From positions 434,001-498,000 of the forward strand of contig JBBELK010000450.1 in the NCBI GenBank assembly GCA_037783545.1: 64,000 bases of DNA, read 5' to 3'. Both the position numbers and the translations under genes were made by a program. The notes beneath the pieces are model-generated. The model saw only the letters and a list, made by a program, of their open reading frames with translations. It did no database searches and was not told where the DNA came from. The stretch's first letter is position 1, and every line of letters begins with the position of its first letter. Below, in pieces: positions 61,101-63,861 of this stretch. The DNA comes from Henricia sp. BOLD:AAB3569. Taxonomy: Eukaryota > Echinodermata > Asteroidea > Spinulosida > Echinasteridae.

Positions 61101-62741
61101 GCAAACGAAATCAATTTCTGATTGTTGAACCAGCCATTCAACAATGGCTAGCTCGGTGGTCGAGTGGTTAAGACGTCTGCCTTGTTTGCAGGAGGTCGTT
61201 GGTTCGAGTCCCACCCGAGCACGGTATGAAGTTTTGGGAAAGCACTGAGTATACAGTGTTAATAATTACGTCGGGTAAGGTCAAAACAAACCTTAATTAA
61301 CATTCAGTTTCCCCGACGCAAACGAAATCAATTTCTGATTGTTGAACCAGCCATTCAACAATGGCTAGCTCGGTGGTCGAGTGGTTAAGACGTCTGCCTT
61401 GTTTGCAGGAGGTCGTGGGTTCGAGTTCTACCCAAGCATGCTATGAAGTTTTGGGAAAGCACTGAGTATACAGTGTTAATAATTACGTCGGGTAAGGTCA
61501 AAACAAACCTTAATTAACATTCAGTTTCCCTGACGCAAACGAAATCAATTTCTGGCCCTCTGTATCATTTGCAAGATAACACTTTTTACAGATTCGTGGA
61601 ATAAGAGTATAACATTATTGGTAAACTAGCATGAAGATATTTTAGCTACTTAGATTTGTTTATTTATTTATTTATTCACCACATCCAACAGCGGAGGGAC
61701 CGCCAATTACAGGAATGGGAGCAAGTGTAGTTGAGTGCCTTGCTCAAGGGCACAGGTGCCACAACCCGTCACGGCCAGGAATCGAACCTACATTCTAATA
61801 CTAGCACAGGAACTTAAGTTCGACACACTAGACCGCTCGGCCATAACACCCTGATGCATCAATGCTTCAGAAAACCTTGAAAAAATATGGACTTTTTTAG
61901 AAAAATCGCCTTCGCTTGTCAATTTCTAGCATGAAATACCATTTTGGACGGAAATAAATTCATGTGGTGTTTGTTACCATTGCTATCAACACTTTAAGTA
62001 AGGTTTTTCTTGTCAACTCATGAAAAACAAAATTGGGTTATTGCAAATGATACAATGGGCCTTTAAGCAAAAACCTATTATAGTATTGTCGTAGTCGAGA
62101 CTTTCTTGGTTTGGTCTCAGACCTGCTGTTTGTCTCAGACCTGCTGTTTGTCTCAGACCTGCTGTTTGTCTTAGACCTGCTGTTTGTCTCAGACCAGCAG
62201 CCGATTTCACGAAAGAGTGCGCAGCTTGCTCAACTTTTTTAAAAATGGTGATATTATCACCATGGTGATATTATCACCAAATTGTTGTGCGACTTACGCA
62301 ATAAAACGTTGCACAAGTGGCCTTACGCAACTGCGTAAGTTTCATGAAATCGGCTGCTGCTGTTTGTCTCAGACCTGCTCTTTGTCTCAGACCTGCTCTT
62401 TGTCTCAGACCTTCCGTTTGTCTCAGACCTGCCGTTTGTCTCAGACCTGCCGTTTGTCTCAGACCTGCCGTTTGTCTCAGACCTTCCTGATTATTGTAAA
62501 CTTAAGATCCACTTAACTACAGGATCATTTGCACATTTTATTTCTTTGCGATTGAGAATCTAAATTGTCAAACTTCAAAAGAATAACCACAGATCTACCT
62601 CTGAGAGCCTTGAATTCTTTTTATTTGACTGGACAGGAGAACATTGCTAAGCTTGGATCCCGAGCTATGGATCTTACTATGGAGTTTGATGAGAAGGAAG
62701 TCCTTGAAACCAACCTGGTCTATCTGACCAGCACTCTGGAG
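28053..62741 (+). CDS. LARS1: Leucine--tRNA ligase, cytosolic (19 coding exons, 3' end outside window)
   Basis: Charges tRNA-Leu with leucine in the cytosol. I join 19 exons, all GT-AG and in frame, giving 1,038 residues collinear with animal LARS1. Exons: 28053-28192, 29327-29414, 31179-31259, 32523-32660, 35480-35641, 37992-38236, 40223-40448, 40568-40732, 42521-42715, 45034-45263, 46454-46536, 47548-47686, 49759-50096, 52464-52741, 53798-53938, 56463-56603, 58060-58167, 60727-60837, 62637-62741. Seen: the HIGH-type motif HLGH (65-68), CP1 editing domain with [12 protein letters not shown] (298-309), [16 protein letters not shown] (722-726), the helical anticodon-binding domain, and the start of the C-terminal region. 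Vertebrate LARS1 is about 1,176 residues, so about 140 are missing to the right. Six exons have decayed partial duplicates nearby. Confidence 0.96.
28228..28334 (+). pseudogene. Decayed tandem copy of LARS1 exon 1 (3' part plus donor site)
   Basis: It repeats the sequence from base 28,098 at a 130-bp offset. ATTGAGAAGGTTGTCCGAGC and GATGCTCCGAGTGGGGTCAA match exon 1, and the donor GGTAAGGTCATGTCA is kept. The frame [14 protein letters not shown] is still open, but as an internal exon it would not join exon 2 in phase. Confidence 0.85.
28846..28918 (-). tRNA. tRNA-Thr(UGU)-like head of a SINE
   Basis: Read on the minus strand it folds as a cloverleaf: acceptor AGCTCGG/CCGAGCA (first pair A-A mismatched), 3-bp D stem GTC/GAC, anticodon stem TCTGC/GCAGG with loop CTTGTTT (anticodon TGT), and T arm GTGGG-TTCGAGT-CCCAC. 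The B box GGTTCGAGTCC is perfect. Its repetition in a dispersed unit makes a SINE head more likely than a functional tRNA gene. Confidence 0.4.
29103..29175 (-). tRNA. tRNA-Thr(UGU)-like head, second unit
   Basis: Same fold as the neighbour at 28,846; loop CTTGTAT also gives TGT. The acceptor stem has decayed on the 5' side (GGCTTAG), so it is probably a pseudo-tRNA. Confidence 0.28.
29327..29414 (+). CDS. LARS1: LARS1 exon 2 (HIGH motif)
   Basis: Residues 47-76, including [20 protein letters not shown] is the class I synthetase ATP-binding signature. Acceptor TTTACAG|GAAAG, donor TGTGAG|GTAAAT. Confidence 0.95.
29500..30008. mobile_element. TTAA MITE family L, copy 1, with 15-bp minisatellite
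   Basis: AGGTAGAACACATGATTGGT pairs with CAATCATGTGTTCTACGGTA; TTAA is at the left and a TCAA variant at the right. At 29,691-29,790 the unit CCACTTTTCCCTGAT is repeated about six times, changing to CTTCGCCC-type units. Copies at 53,174-53,644 and 57,553-58,025 carry a different array. Confidence 0.75.
30373..31083. mobile_element. TTAA MITE family I, copy 1
   Basis: Termini AGGGACACACCGGC and GCCGGTGTGTTCCT lie between TTAA repeats (30,369-30,372 and 31,084-31,087). Copies at 37,191-37,936, 39,180-39,968 and 63,208-63,847 share GGGCTCGAAATAGACC near the left end and GACCATCGAAAAATTATTG near the right. Confidence 0.83.
31179..31259 (+). CDS. LARS1: LARS1 exon 3
   Basis: Residues 77-103, [20 protein letters not shown] then CTGMPIK: the catalytic-domain segment after the HIGH motif. 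Acceptor TTTGTCAG|TTTGC, donor TTAAG|GTAAGA. Confidence 0.95.
31322..31740. mobile_element. Nested MITE pair in LARS1 intron 3
   Basis: The outer ends GGGCTGTCCG and CGGACAGCC are worn. Inside, TAAGGCCAAACAAAATAAAT pairs with ATTTATTTTGTTTGGCCTAA (31,349-31,692), and GTTTACGGTAAC pairs with GTTACCGTAAAC. Confidence 0.65.
32165..32265 (+). repeat. SINE/LINE-type 3' tail
   Basis: AAGCGCTTTGAGGTATTTTA and GGCGCTGTTATAAATA are followed by an ATT repeat, the usual tail style of invertebrate SINEs and LINEs; no body is identified. Confidence 0.5.
32523..32660 (+). CDS. LARS1: LARS1 exon 4
   Basis: Residues 104-149, [20 protein letters not shown] then an acidic stretch and [10 protein letters not shown]. 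Acceptor GACTGCAG|GCATGC, donor AAGAAG|GTGGGG. Confidence 0.93.
32695..32815 (+). pseudogene. LARS1 exon 4 echo 1 (3' part)
   Basis: GAAGTGATGTCATCATTAAG then AAGGAAAAAGGTG repeat the 3' end of exon 4 and its donor, followed by the same intron start (TATGCATAAATTTAAATAAA). It is diverged and lacks the 5' half of the exon. Confidence 0.8.
32815..33451 (+). mobile_element. hAT-like element remnant splitting the exon 4 echo array
   Basis: CAGACCTGCCAACTAGTACG pairs with AAGGTTGGCAGGTCTG. GCATTGA-type flanks on both sides suggest a target duplication of about 8 bp, as in hAT elements. It holds the start of a zinc-finger ORF (33,238). Confidence 0.6.
33238..33486 (+). pseudogene. BED-like zinc finger fragment of a hAT-type protein
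   Basis: Start [18 protein letters not shown]; then [20 protein letters not shown], a CxxC half-finger similar to the N-terminus of hAT-derived proteins. The remaining finger residues and any transposase are missing, and the frame runs out of the element into the exon 4 echo. Probably a fossil. Confidence 0.5.
33452..33665 (+). pseudogene. LARS1 exon 4 echoes 2 and 3
   Basis: Echo 2 (33,452-33,545): GGGTGAAGATGAGATTGG, GTGATGTCATCAAGGACAAG and the donor AAGAAGGTGGGGCTT. Echo 3 (33,567-33,665): ATGGAAGAGTTTGGCTTTCC and GCAAGATTC match the middle of exon 4, then jump to the intron start ATGCATAAATTTGAATAAA. Confidence 0.78.
33900..34046. mobile_element. MITE family G, copy 2
   Basis: TTAAGCGGGTCTCCCACTGT pairs with CAGCGGGAGGCCTGCTTTA; same hairpin as at 24,129-24,284 with substitutions. 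Confidence 0.78.
34047..35479. other. LARS1 intron 4, right part: nothing recognised
   Basis: AT-rich intron; no paired termini or exon-like stretch identified before the exon 5 acceptor. Confidence 0.4.
35480..35641 (+). CDS. LARS1: LARS1 exon 5
   Basis: Residues 150-203, [20 protein letters not shown] to DLRGMGLK. Acceptor GCAAATAG|AGC, donor CTCAAG|GTGGGT. Confidence 0.94.
35721..36200. mobile_element. Foldback relative of MITE A, copy 1
   Basis: GGGATTAAAAGTAGGTTTGG and its inverse (35,722-35,880) form a long palindrome containing CTGGGCGCTGATAATGCCC. The downstream part matches the interior of MITE A (CGTGTAAA, GTCGTTTTG, GATCGCGCGC motifs). A shorter copy lies at 46,572-46,925. Confidence 0.62.
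36368..36392. repeat. AAT microsatellite
   Basis: Run of about eight ATA/TAA units. Confidence 0.85.
36393..37186. other. LARS1 intron 5, middle: weak repeats only
   Basis: AGGGCGACA and TGTCGCCCTA motifs recur in inverted orientation at 36,410-36,660, hinting at a worn element. Nothing else seen. Confidence 0.35.
37191..37936. mobile_element. TTAA MITE family I, copy 2
   Basis: Termini AGGTACACACCGGC and GCCGGTGTGTACCT with TTAA on both sides (37,187-37,190 and 37,937-37,940), 55 bases before exon 6. Confidence 0.83.
37992..38236 (+). CDS. LARS1: LARS1 exon 6
   Basis: Residues 204-284 plus two bases: [20 protein letters not shown], then [19 protein letters not shown] and [11 protein letters not shown], strongly conserved catalytic-core sequence. 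Acceptor CCCTACAG|ACCG, donor TTACA|GTAAGT. Confidence 0.95.
38277..38777. mobile_element. MITE rich in GCAACT/AGTTGC repeats
   Basis: GCCTAGCGTACATCGACCTT pairs with AATGTCGATGTACGCTAGGC. The interior is packed with GGCAACTGG, GAGCAACTG and AGTTGC units in both orientations, and the motif TGTACGCG/CATGTACGCG recurs. No transposase. Confidence 0.78.
38782..38852. repeat. Fragment of the SINE-like repeat also at 7,820-7,945
   Basis: GAGGTCTCGATTTTGAACCC and GAGGACCATATG match the PKS intron 2 repeat. Confidence 0.45.
39107..40185. mobile_element. Worn Tigger/pogo-like element interrupted by MITE I
   Basis: Left CAGTGAAACCTCGTTAACC end; the right part (40,053-40,185) matches the remnant near 10,622. 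The middle is occupied by MITE I copy 3. Boundaries are uncertain. Confidence 0.4.
39180..39968. mobile_element. TTAA MITE family I, copy 3
   Basis: Left end ACGGACACACCAGC after TTAA (39,176-39,179); right end GCCAGTGTGTAACT before TTAA (39,969-39,972). The interior is close to copy 2 (GTTTGTTTCGAGAGTCCGGA). Confidence 0.8.
40223..40448 (+). CDS. LARS1: LARS1 exon 7 (start of CP1 editing domain)
   Basis: Residues 285-360: [20 protein letters not shown] then [13 protein letters not shown] and [12 protein letters not shown]. The T-rich TLRPETM segment is part of the editing pocket in LeuRS. Acceptor TTACAAG|GAAAC, donor GGACAG|GTGAGG. Confidence 0.94.
40568..40732 (+). CDS. LARS1: LARS1 exon 8 (editing domain)
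   Basis: Residues 361-415: [20 protein letters not shown], then [20 protein letters not shown]. The SDSPDD segment holds the conserved editing-site aspartate region of LeuRS. Acceptor ATCTTTAG|GAC, donor AAGAAG|GTAATA. Confidence 0.94.
40798..41203. mobile_element. MITE family K, copy 1 (406 bp)
   Basis: GGGCGTGTTTGTTTC pairs with GAAACAAACACGCCC. An inverted copy at 54,087-54,486 has a TAT target duplication. A 3-bp duplication and GGGC ends fit PIF/Harbinger-like MITEs. Confidence 0.82.
41204..42097. repeat. LARS1 intron 8 with a direct repeat
   Basis: TATAACCAAAACTGCAAGTG at about 41,807 and CATAACCAAAACTGCTAGTG at about 42,017 start two related segments of about 55 bp, both ending CTCCAGGGGAAT. 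A poly-T tract lies near 41,670. No gene seen. Confidence 0.5.
42098..42470. mobile_element. MITE family C copy with MITE D inserted
   Basis: It carries AACAGTAAGCAACTGAAAAC and CAAGCGCGCGCATG like the copies near 12 kb, and ends GGCTCTATAAAATTGG; the left terminus is worn. MITE D (42,232-42,373) sits at the same point as element B1 in the other copy, at a TTAA-like site. Confidence 0.62.
42235..42370. mobile_element. TTAA MITE family D, copy 2
   Basis: AGGCACAGGCTCATCAGCAA pairs with TTGCTGACGAGCCTGTGCCT, flanked by TTAA on both sides. Near-palindromic throughout. Confidence 0.85.
42521..42715 (+). CDS. LARS1: LARS1 exon 9 (editing domain)
   Basis: Residues 416-480: [20 protein letters not shown], then [20 protein letters not shown] and VYLKGFYEG. 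Acceptor GTCGACAG|GAG, donor GAAGGG|GTAGGT. Confidence 0.95.
42716..43588. other. LARS1 intron 9, left part: a Z-like fragment only
   Basis: CTAGACTGGTTCCCGCTCC with CACATATTCCACA (42,862-42,925) matches one end of MITE Z at 6,792. The rest is unassigned. Confidence 0.45.
43589..44065. mobile_element. MITE of the GGGGCCAATTTCATAAAA type (family C relative)
   Basis: GGGGCCAATTTCATAAAACA pairs with TGTTTTATGAAATTGGCCCC; TTTCATAAAGCTTGTTGTTCT inside suggests a second nested end. Confidence 0.78.
44102..44233. mobile_element. TTAA MITE family D, copy 3
   Basis: AGGCACAGGCTCGTCAGCAA pairs with GATGACAAGCCTGTGCCT; TTAA flanks both ends. Confidence 0.85.
44390..44833. mobile_element. MITE with CAGGGGTCGAAATTAA termini
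   Basis: CAGGGGTCGAAATTAACCTG pairs with CAGTGTTAATTTCGACACCTG-type right end. Internal GGTCC/GGACC motifs pair near both ends. Sequence beside it (44,270-44,345) matches 61,965-62,025 in inverse. Confidence 0.65.
45034..45263 (+). CDS. LARS1: LARS1 exon 10
   Basis: Residues 481-556 plus two bases: [20 protein letters not shown], then [20 protein letters not shown]. The CDQWYLDYG motif is a hallmark of the catalytic fold. Acceptor CTCTGCAG|GTC, donor GAACT|GTAAGA. Confidence 0.95.
45450..45775 (+). repeat. tRNA-derived SINE, nearly full length
   Basis: Head with A box TGGTCTAGTGGGTATGAAGC and B box GGTTCGAGCCC; body with TGTCCCTGGGCAAGGCACTT, a central module common to deuterostome SINEs; tail GCGCTATACAAATCTAAT and an ATT run. 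Confidence 0.82.
45812..46386. mobile_element. Palindromic MITE with about 185-bp inverted arms
   Basis: CTGTCACCAGTAAGACATTT at the left pairs with AAATGTCTTACTGGTGACAG at the right. Homology continues inward to GGAATGCAACAAAGGAGTGT and its inverse. About 200 bases separate the arms. Confidence 0.82.
46454..46536 (+). CDS. LARS1: LARS1 exon 11
   Basis: Residues 557-584 plus one base: [20 protein letters not shown] then CSRSYGL. Acceptor TTTAAAG|GTAC, donor CTTG|GTATAA. Confidence 0.92.
46572..46925. mobile_element. Foldback relative of MITE A, copy 2
   Basis: GGGATTAAAAGTAGGTTTGG and its inverse surround a shortened loop; the downstream part matches 35,880-36,090. Confidence 0.6.
46926..47547. 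other. LARS1 intron 11, right part: nothing recognised
   Basis: AT-rich intron sequence without paired termini. Confidence 0.4.
47548..47686 (+). CDS. LARS1: LARS1 exon 12
   Basis: Residues 585-630 plus two bases: [20 protein letters not shown], then [11 protein letters not shown]. Acceptor TTCTAAG|GTAC, donor ATCAC|GTACGT. Confidence 0.94.
47715..47822. repeat. Short hairpin element after exon 12
   Basis: GGCAGCAAACAAACTGGTCC pairs with GACTGGTTTGTTTGCTGC; TTTCCATTGTT pairs with AACAATGGAAA. About 45 bases of loop. Confidence 0.65.
48030..48300 (-). pseudogene. Tc1-like transposase C-terminal fragment
   Basis: The minus-strand frame reads [20 protein letters not shown] then GHTLY and a stop, matching the C-terminus of Tc1/mariner (DD34E) transposases. 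Upstream parts are not recognisable. Confidence 0.65.
48501..48750. mobile_element. MITE family AA, compact copy
   Basis: ATATGTGACCCGCTCT pairs with AGAGCGGGTCACATAT; AAATACAAAAACACA-like and TGTGTTTTTGTATTTT halves pair inside. It shares ends with 28,553-29,262. Confidence 0.8.
48951..49065 (+). pseudogene. LARS1 exon 13 echo 1
   Basis: TATAATTCCCTTTTGGAGCG repeats the exon 13 acceptor region (its AG changed to GG). Then GATATCTGGGATTACATTTT and following bases still encode [17 protein letters not shown], almost identical to exon 13. A C-rich expansion separates the two parts. Confidence 0.87.
49066..49450. other. Spacer between exon 13 echoes, no gene
   Basis: It contains AATTTGACCCAGGTCAACCC, echoed as AATTTGACACAAGTCAACTC near 49,413, so the duplication unit extended beyond the exon. 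CCCTAACC-type motifs near 49,230-49,280 are too irregular for telomeric repeats. Confidence 0.5.
49451..49510 (+). pseudogene. LARS1 exon 13 echo 2
   Basis: TATAATTCTCTTTTAGAGCA has an intact AG acceptor; GATCAGCTGACTCCAGACAT matches the exon start (real: GAATCAGTTAACCCCCGATG). Homology fades at about 49,508, where a MITE W end begins. Confidence 0.8.
49505..49745. mobile_element. MITE family W, copy 1, abutting the exon 13 acceptor
   Basis: CCCTGTATGTCCGCCATAAC and TTATGGTGGACGTGCAGGTA are inverse; the right end GTTACTGGATTCGTCTATA runs into the polypyrimidine tract of exon 13. Full family structure is seen at 62,819-63,134. Confidence 0.68.
49759..50096 (+). CDS. LARS1: LARS1 exon 13 (KMSKS motif)
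   Basis: Residues 631-743 plus one base: [63 protein letters not shown] (722-726) is the second class I ATP-binding signature. Acceptor CTTTCAG|AGC, donor GACG|GTGAGT. Confidence 0.96.
50200..50620. repeat. Partial copy of the element at 54,777-55,478
   Basis: GACAAAGACATGCTAAAGCT, CGCTATCGATA and CACTCGGGGTGAT match the left and middle of the full element; the right arm is missing. Confidence 0.65.
50814..50956. mobile_element. MITE family V, copy 2
   Basis: TAGACTCTTTGCACCGCCGG at the left and CGCCCATGCAAAGGGTCTA at the right; related to 22,081-22,229. Confidence 0.6.
51088..51684 (+). mobile_element. MITE family A, copy 2
   Basis: Full-length, termini AATAGACCGATCCAGTAAGC and GCTTACTGGATCGGTCTATT. 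Close to copy 1 throughout. Confidence 0.85.
51741..51823 (+). pseudogene. LARS1 exon 14 echo
   Basis: CTTCTCCTTCAG keeps the acceptor. GTACGTCTGGCGCTAGCCGA onward matches exon 14 with about 10 differences in 70 bases by my count. One change turns GAA into an in-frame stop (NFI*), so inclusion would truncate the protein. Confidence 0.88.
51891..52439. mobile_element. MITE family Y with TAA duplication
   Basis: GGCGCGAGGTCAAAATAGA pairs with TCTATTTTGACCTCGCGCC. TAA on both sides (51,888-51,890; 52,440-52,442) fits PIF/Harbinger. It separates the exon 14 echo from exon 14. Confidence 0.82.
52464..52741 (+). CDS. LARS1: LARS1 exon 14
   Basis: Residues 744-836: [52 protein letters not shown]; the start of the helical anticodon-binding domain. 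Acceptor CTTTTTCAG|GC; the donor TTTCAG|GTTTGT is weak. Confidence 0.95.
53174..53644. mobile_element. TTAA MITE family L, copy 2, with CTTCGCCC array
   Basis: AGGCAGTATACATGATTGGT pairs with ACCAATCATGTATACTAACT; TTAA on both sides. The interior has about ten units of CCACTTCGCCC(AA) type and an inverted GGGCGAAGTGG segment near 53,490. Confidence 0.82.
53798..53938 (+). CDS. LARS1: LARS1 exon 15
   Basis: Residues 837-883: [20 protein letters not shown], then [20 protein letters not shown]. The CPHLCEHIW motif is typical of the LeuRS/ValRS anticodon-binding domain. Acceptor TTTTGCAG|GCA, donor GGCCAT|GTAAGT. Confidence 0.95.
54054..54582 (+). pseudogene. LARS1 exon 15 echoes, split by MITE K
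   Basis: CTCCTAGCTCCCATCAGCCC and CACATCTAT (54,060-54,086) continue after the MITE as TATGTGAACACATCTGGGAC and GCTCGGCCATGTGAGTATG (54,487-54,532), copying the 3' end of exon 15 and its donor. Then CAGCGCGAGACTGTAATCGT (about 54,550) copies the 5' end of exon 15, implying a second repeat unit. Confidence 0.85.
54087..54486. mobile_element. MITE family K, copy 2, inside the exon 15 echo
   Basis: Inverted relative to 40,798-41,203. TAT is duplicated at both edges (54,084-54,086; 54,487-54,489), and removing the element plus one TAT restores CATCTATGTGAACAC, the exon 15 sequence. Confidence 0.88.
54777..55478. mobile_element. Element with about 170-bp inverted repeats
   Basis: AGTCATGCTAAAGCTTTTTG at the left and its inverse CGAAAAGCTTTAGCATGTCT at the right. 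Homology extends through GTGATCAGAATGCTACGCGC and its inverse. No transposase. Confidence 0.78.
55610..56195 (-). mobile_element. MITE family A, copy 3 (inverted)
   Basis: Reverse-oriented full copy; with copy 2 it forms an inverted pair about 4 kb apart. Confidence 0.85.
56290..56429 (+). pseudogene. LARS1 exon 16 echo
   Basis: CATCTTGACCCGCAG then AAAGAGTCCACTATGAAGGC repeats intron end plus exon 16 at a 139-bp tandem offset. A small deletion near GCCCAGTGGCCGGTAAAG shifts the frame to an early stop (VKWMSNS*). The acceptor is intact. Confidence 0.88.
56463..56603 (+). CDS. LARS1: LARS1 exon 16
   Basis: Residues 884-930: [39 protein letters not shown]. Acceptor GGCTTGCAG|AAAG, donor GGAAAG|GTCAGT. 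Splicing to the echo acceptor 139 bp upstream would be the obvious error. Confidence 0.94.
56771..57352 (-). mobile_element. Tc1/mariner remnant with TA duplication
   Basis: CACTACCCATCAAAACTTTG pairs with CAAAACGTTTTGATTGGTAGTG-type right end; TA on both sides. The minus strand near 57,100-57,210 reads [20 protein letters not shown], the DD34E catalytic C-terminal block. The frame is broken and internally deleted. Confidence 0.82.
57553..58025. mobile_element. TTAA MITE family L, copy 3
   Basis: AGGCAGTATACATCATTGGT pairs with ACCAATCATGTATACTATCT; TTAA flanks both ends. The CTTCGCCC array is like copy 2. It ends 34 bases before exon 17. Confidence 0.82.
58060..58167 (+). CDS. LARS1: LARS1 exon 17
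   Basis: Residues 931-966: [20 protein letters not shown] then [16 protein letters not shown]. Acceptor CCCAACAG|AAG, donor TACGAC|GTAAGA. Confidence 0.93.
58298..59393. mobile_element. MITE family H copy with a Tigger-like element inside
   Basis: TATAGACGGTATCGAATAGC pairs with GGCTATTCGGTACAGTCTATT. Inside, TA-flanked CAGTAAAATCGCGTTAAGTC and GACTTAACGAGATTTTACTG (58,371-59,319) are pogo/Tigger-style termini. No transposase is recognisable in the nested element. Confidence 0.7.
59405..59600. repeat. Dispersed repeat shared with PKS intron 1
   Basis: CAACTCGGTGAAATTCAAG and ATTGACCTTGATAAGGAAC match 9,642-9,970. Confidence 0.5.
59665..60625 (+). mobile_element. TTAA element family B, copy 4
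   Basis: The right end GGGGGATACTAGCTGT is followed by TTAA; the left end is eroded. One frame from 59,850 includes [20 protein letters not shown] and [15 protein letters not shown], part of the THAP-like remnant. Confidence 0.65.
60727..60837 (+). CDS. LARS1: LARS1 exon 18
   Basis: Residues 967-1003: [20 protein letters not shown] then [17 protein letters not shown], matching the [11 protein letters not shown] block of LARS1. Acceptor CTTTTCAG|AGC, donor GTCAAG|GTAAAA. Confidence 0.94.
61150..61222 (+). tRNA. tRNA-Thr(UGU)-like head, unit 1
   Basis: Loop CTTGTTT gives anticodon TGT; acceptor AGCTCGG/CCGAGCA; the T stem has one G-T pair (GTTGG/CCCAC). Probably a SINE head. Confidence 0.33.
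61367..61439 (+). tRNA. tRNA-Thr(UGU)-like head, unit 2
   Basis: Same fold as unit 1, but acceptor CCAAGCA and T-stem changes weaken it. Confidence 0.28.
61657..61850 (-). repeat. tRNA-derived SINE (Leu/Ser-like head)
   Basis: The minus strand begins GGTGTTATGGCCGAGCGGTC, with a long variable-arm-like segment and B box GGTTCGATTCC. The body TGTGCCCTTGAGCAAGGCAC is a deuterostome SINE core module; the tail is AATAAATAAATA. Confidence 0.82.
62100..62485. repeat. 18-bp minisatellite split by a MITE
   Basis: Unit GTCTCAGACCTGCTGTTT: about five copies at 62,113-62,195 and eight at 62,350-62,485, the second set with CTGCTC and CTGCCG variants. Between them (62,192-62,361) lies a MITE with CAGCAGCCGATTTCACGAAA and TTTCATGAAATCGGCTGCTG ends. 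Confidence 0.85.
62637..62741 (+). CDS. LARS1: LARS1 exon 19 (last in window)
   Basis: Residues 1004-1038: [20 protein letters not shown] then [15 protein letters not shown], matching the LEFDEKAVL and VYLTNSLE blocks of LARS1. Acceptor TGGACAG|GAG, donor CTGGAG|GTAATT. At least one more exon must follow. Confidence 0.94.
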
Positions 62742-62818
62742 GTAATTATATGGCTAGTTATTGTCTTCAAATGATACACTCAAATGTGTATATAAAAGAC
62801 TACACAGTTATGTTTTAC

Positions 62819-63134
62819 TATACACCAATCCAGTAACTAAGGTCTCCTTCCCTGTACATCCGCCATAGCTGGGGGCCTTCCACTGAATGAACTGTATGTT
62901 TTTGCTGTTGTTGAAGCTGCATTTGTTTACTTCGAACAAGTTGCGCGTCTTTGTACGGTTGTGTACGCGAAGGAGGAGCGTCGCGTGCACGCGGAGGGGG
63001 CGCGTTCGTGCATGTAATGAATGAGCGCTTTTCGTTCTAACAGCAACATAAAACGCACAGCCCATGCGCAGAGACGCCCCCCAGCTATGGCGGATATACA
63101 GGGAAGGAGACCTTAGTTACCGGATTGGTCTATA
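62819..63134. mobile_element. MITE family W, full copy
   Basis: TACACCAATCCAGTAACTAA at the left and TTAGTTACCGGATTGGTCTA at the right, then CCGCCATAGCTGGGGG and its inverse. About 316 bp. Confidence 0.82.
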
Positions 63135-63207
63135 CGATTGAGGACAATCCTTTGTGTGTCCCTTTGTTCCTATACTGTAATTCTGTCTCATAGACTAAGC
63201 ACATTAA

Positions 63208-63847
63208 AGGAACACACCGGCCTCGTTTGGCTATTGGCCTTTGGCTATTTTGGGCTCGAAATAGACCCATACATGATCGTGGCCTTGTGAGTTAGTTTTA
63301 TTTCCAGCTGTAGAAACCAGCGCGAAGTGCGAGTTGCTTTTGTCAATTGCGGTTAGTTTCACTTGTTGAATAATAATGTCCTACGAACACTGTGTACTGT
63401 ATTTTCCAATTTGTAGACAAACCTGCCAACAGGTTTCAAAACAAGAAATTCTGGGTGTTGATTAATGATATGGAGGACAGAATCTCTCAAATTTTCGCGT
63501 TTGACTCTTTGGGGCGATAACAAATAGTATCCGAAGAAAAAACAGCACTATTGCGTTCGAGTTGCTTCCTCGAGTCAGCGCTGATCTGAGGGATCATGCA
63601 TGGTGTGATGAGTCGGGGGAAAACAAGGAAACGAGGTTAAACATGTGTAAAACCGCATCGAATGCCACCTTTATTTACAAACACATGATACATAATACAG
63701 CGCCGAGTGTATAGTCCAACATTTGAAACATTTCTAGTTAATTACGTGACATTTTAATGATTTTTTTTTTTCACGACGACCATCGAAAAATTATTGTCAA
63801 GGATGCTAGATCGCTACGTTATGTAAACAGTAAGCCGGTGTTTTAAT
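63208..63847. mobile_element. TTAA MITE family I, copy 4
   Basis: AGGAACACACCGGC at the left; GCCGGTGTTTTAAT, worn, at the right; TTAA both sides (63,204-63,207; 63,848-63,851). Confidence 0.78.
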
Positions 63848-63861
63848 TTAACCCTTTGACG

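Larger units (their letters stand above)
61046..61560 (+). repeat. tRNA-headed SINE, 217-bp tandem units
   Basis: Units start AATTACGTCGGGTAAGG at 61,046, 61,263 and 61,480; the third is truncated after AATCAATTTCTG. Each full unit has a tRNA-like head. Same family as 28,755-29,195 (-). Confidence 0.82.

Noticed and set aside
62013-62516. SQTCRL or AGLRQT repeat protein
   Set aside because: Translation of the 18-bp minisatellite in a LARS1 intron.
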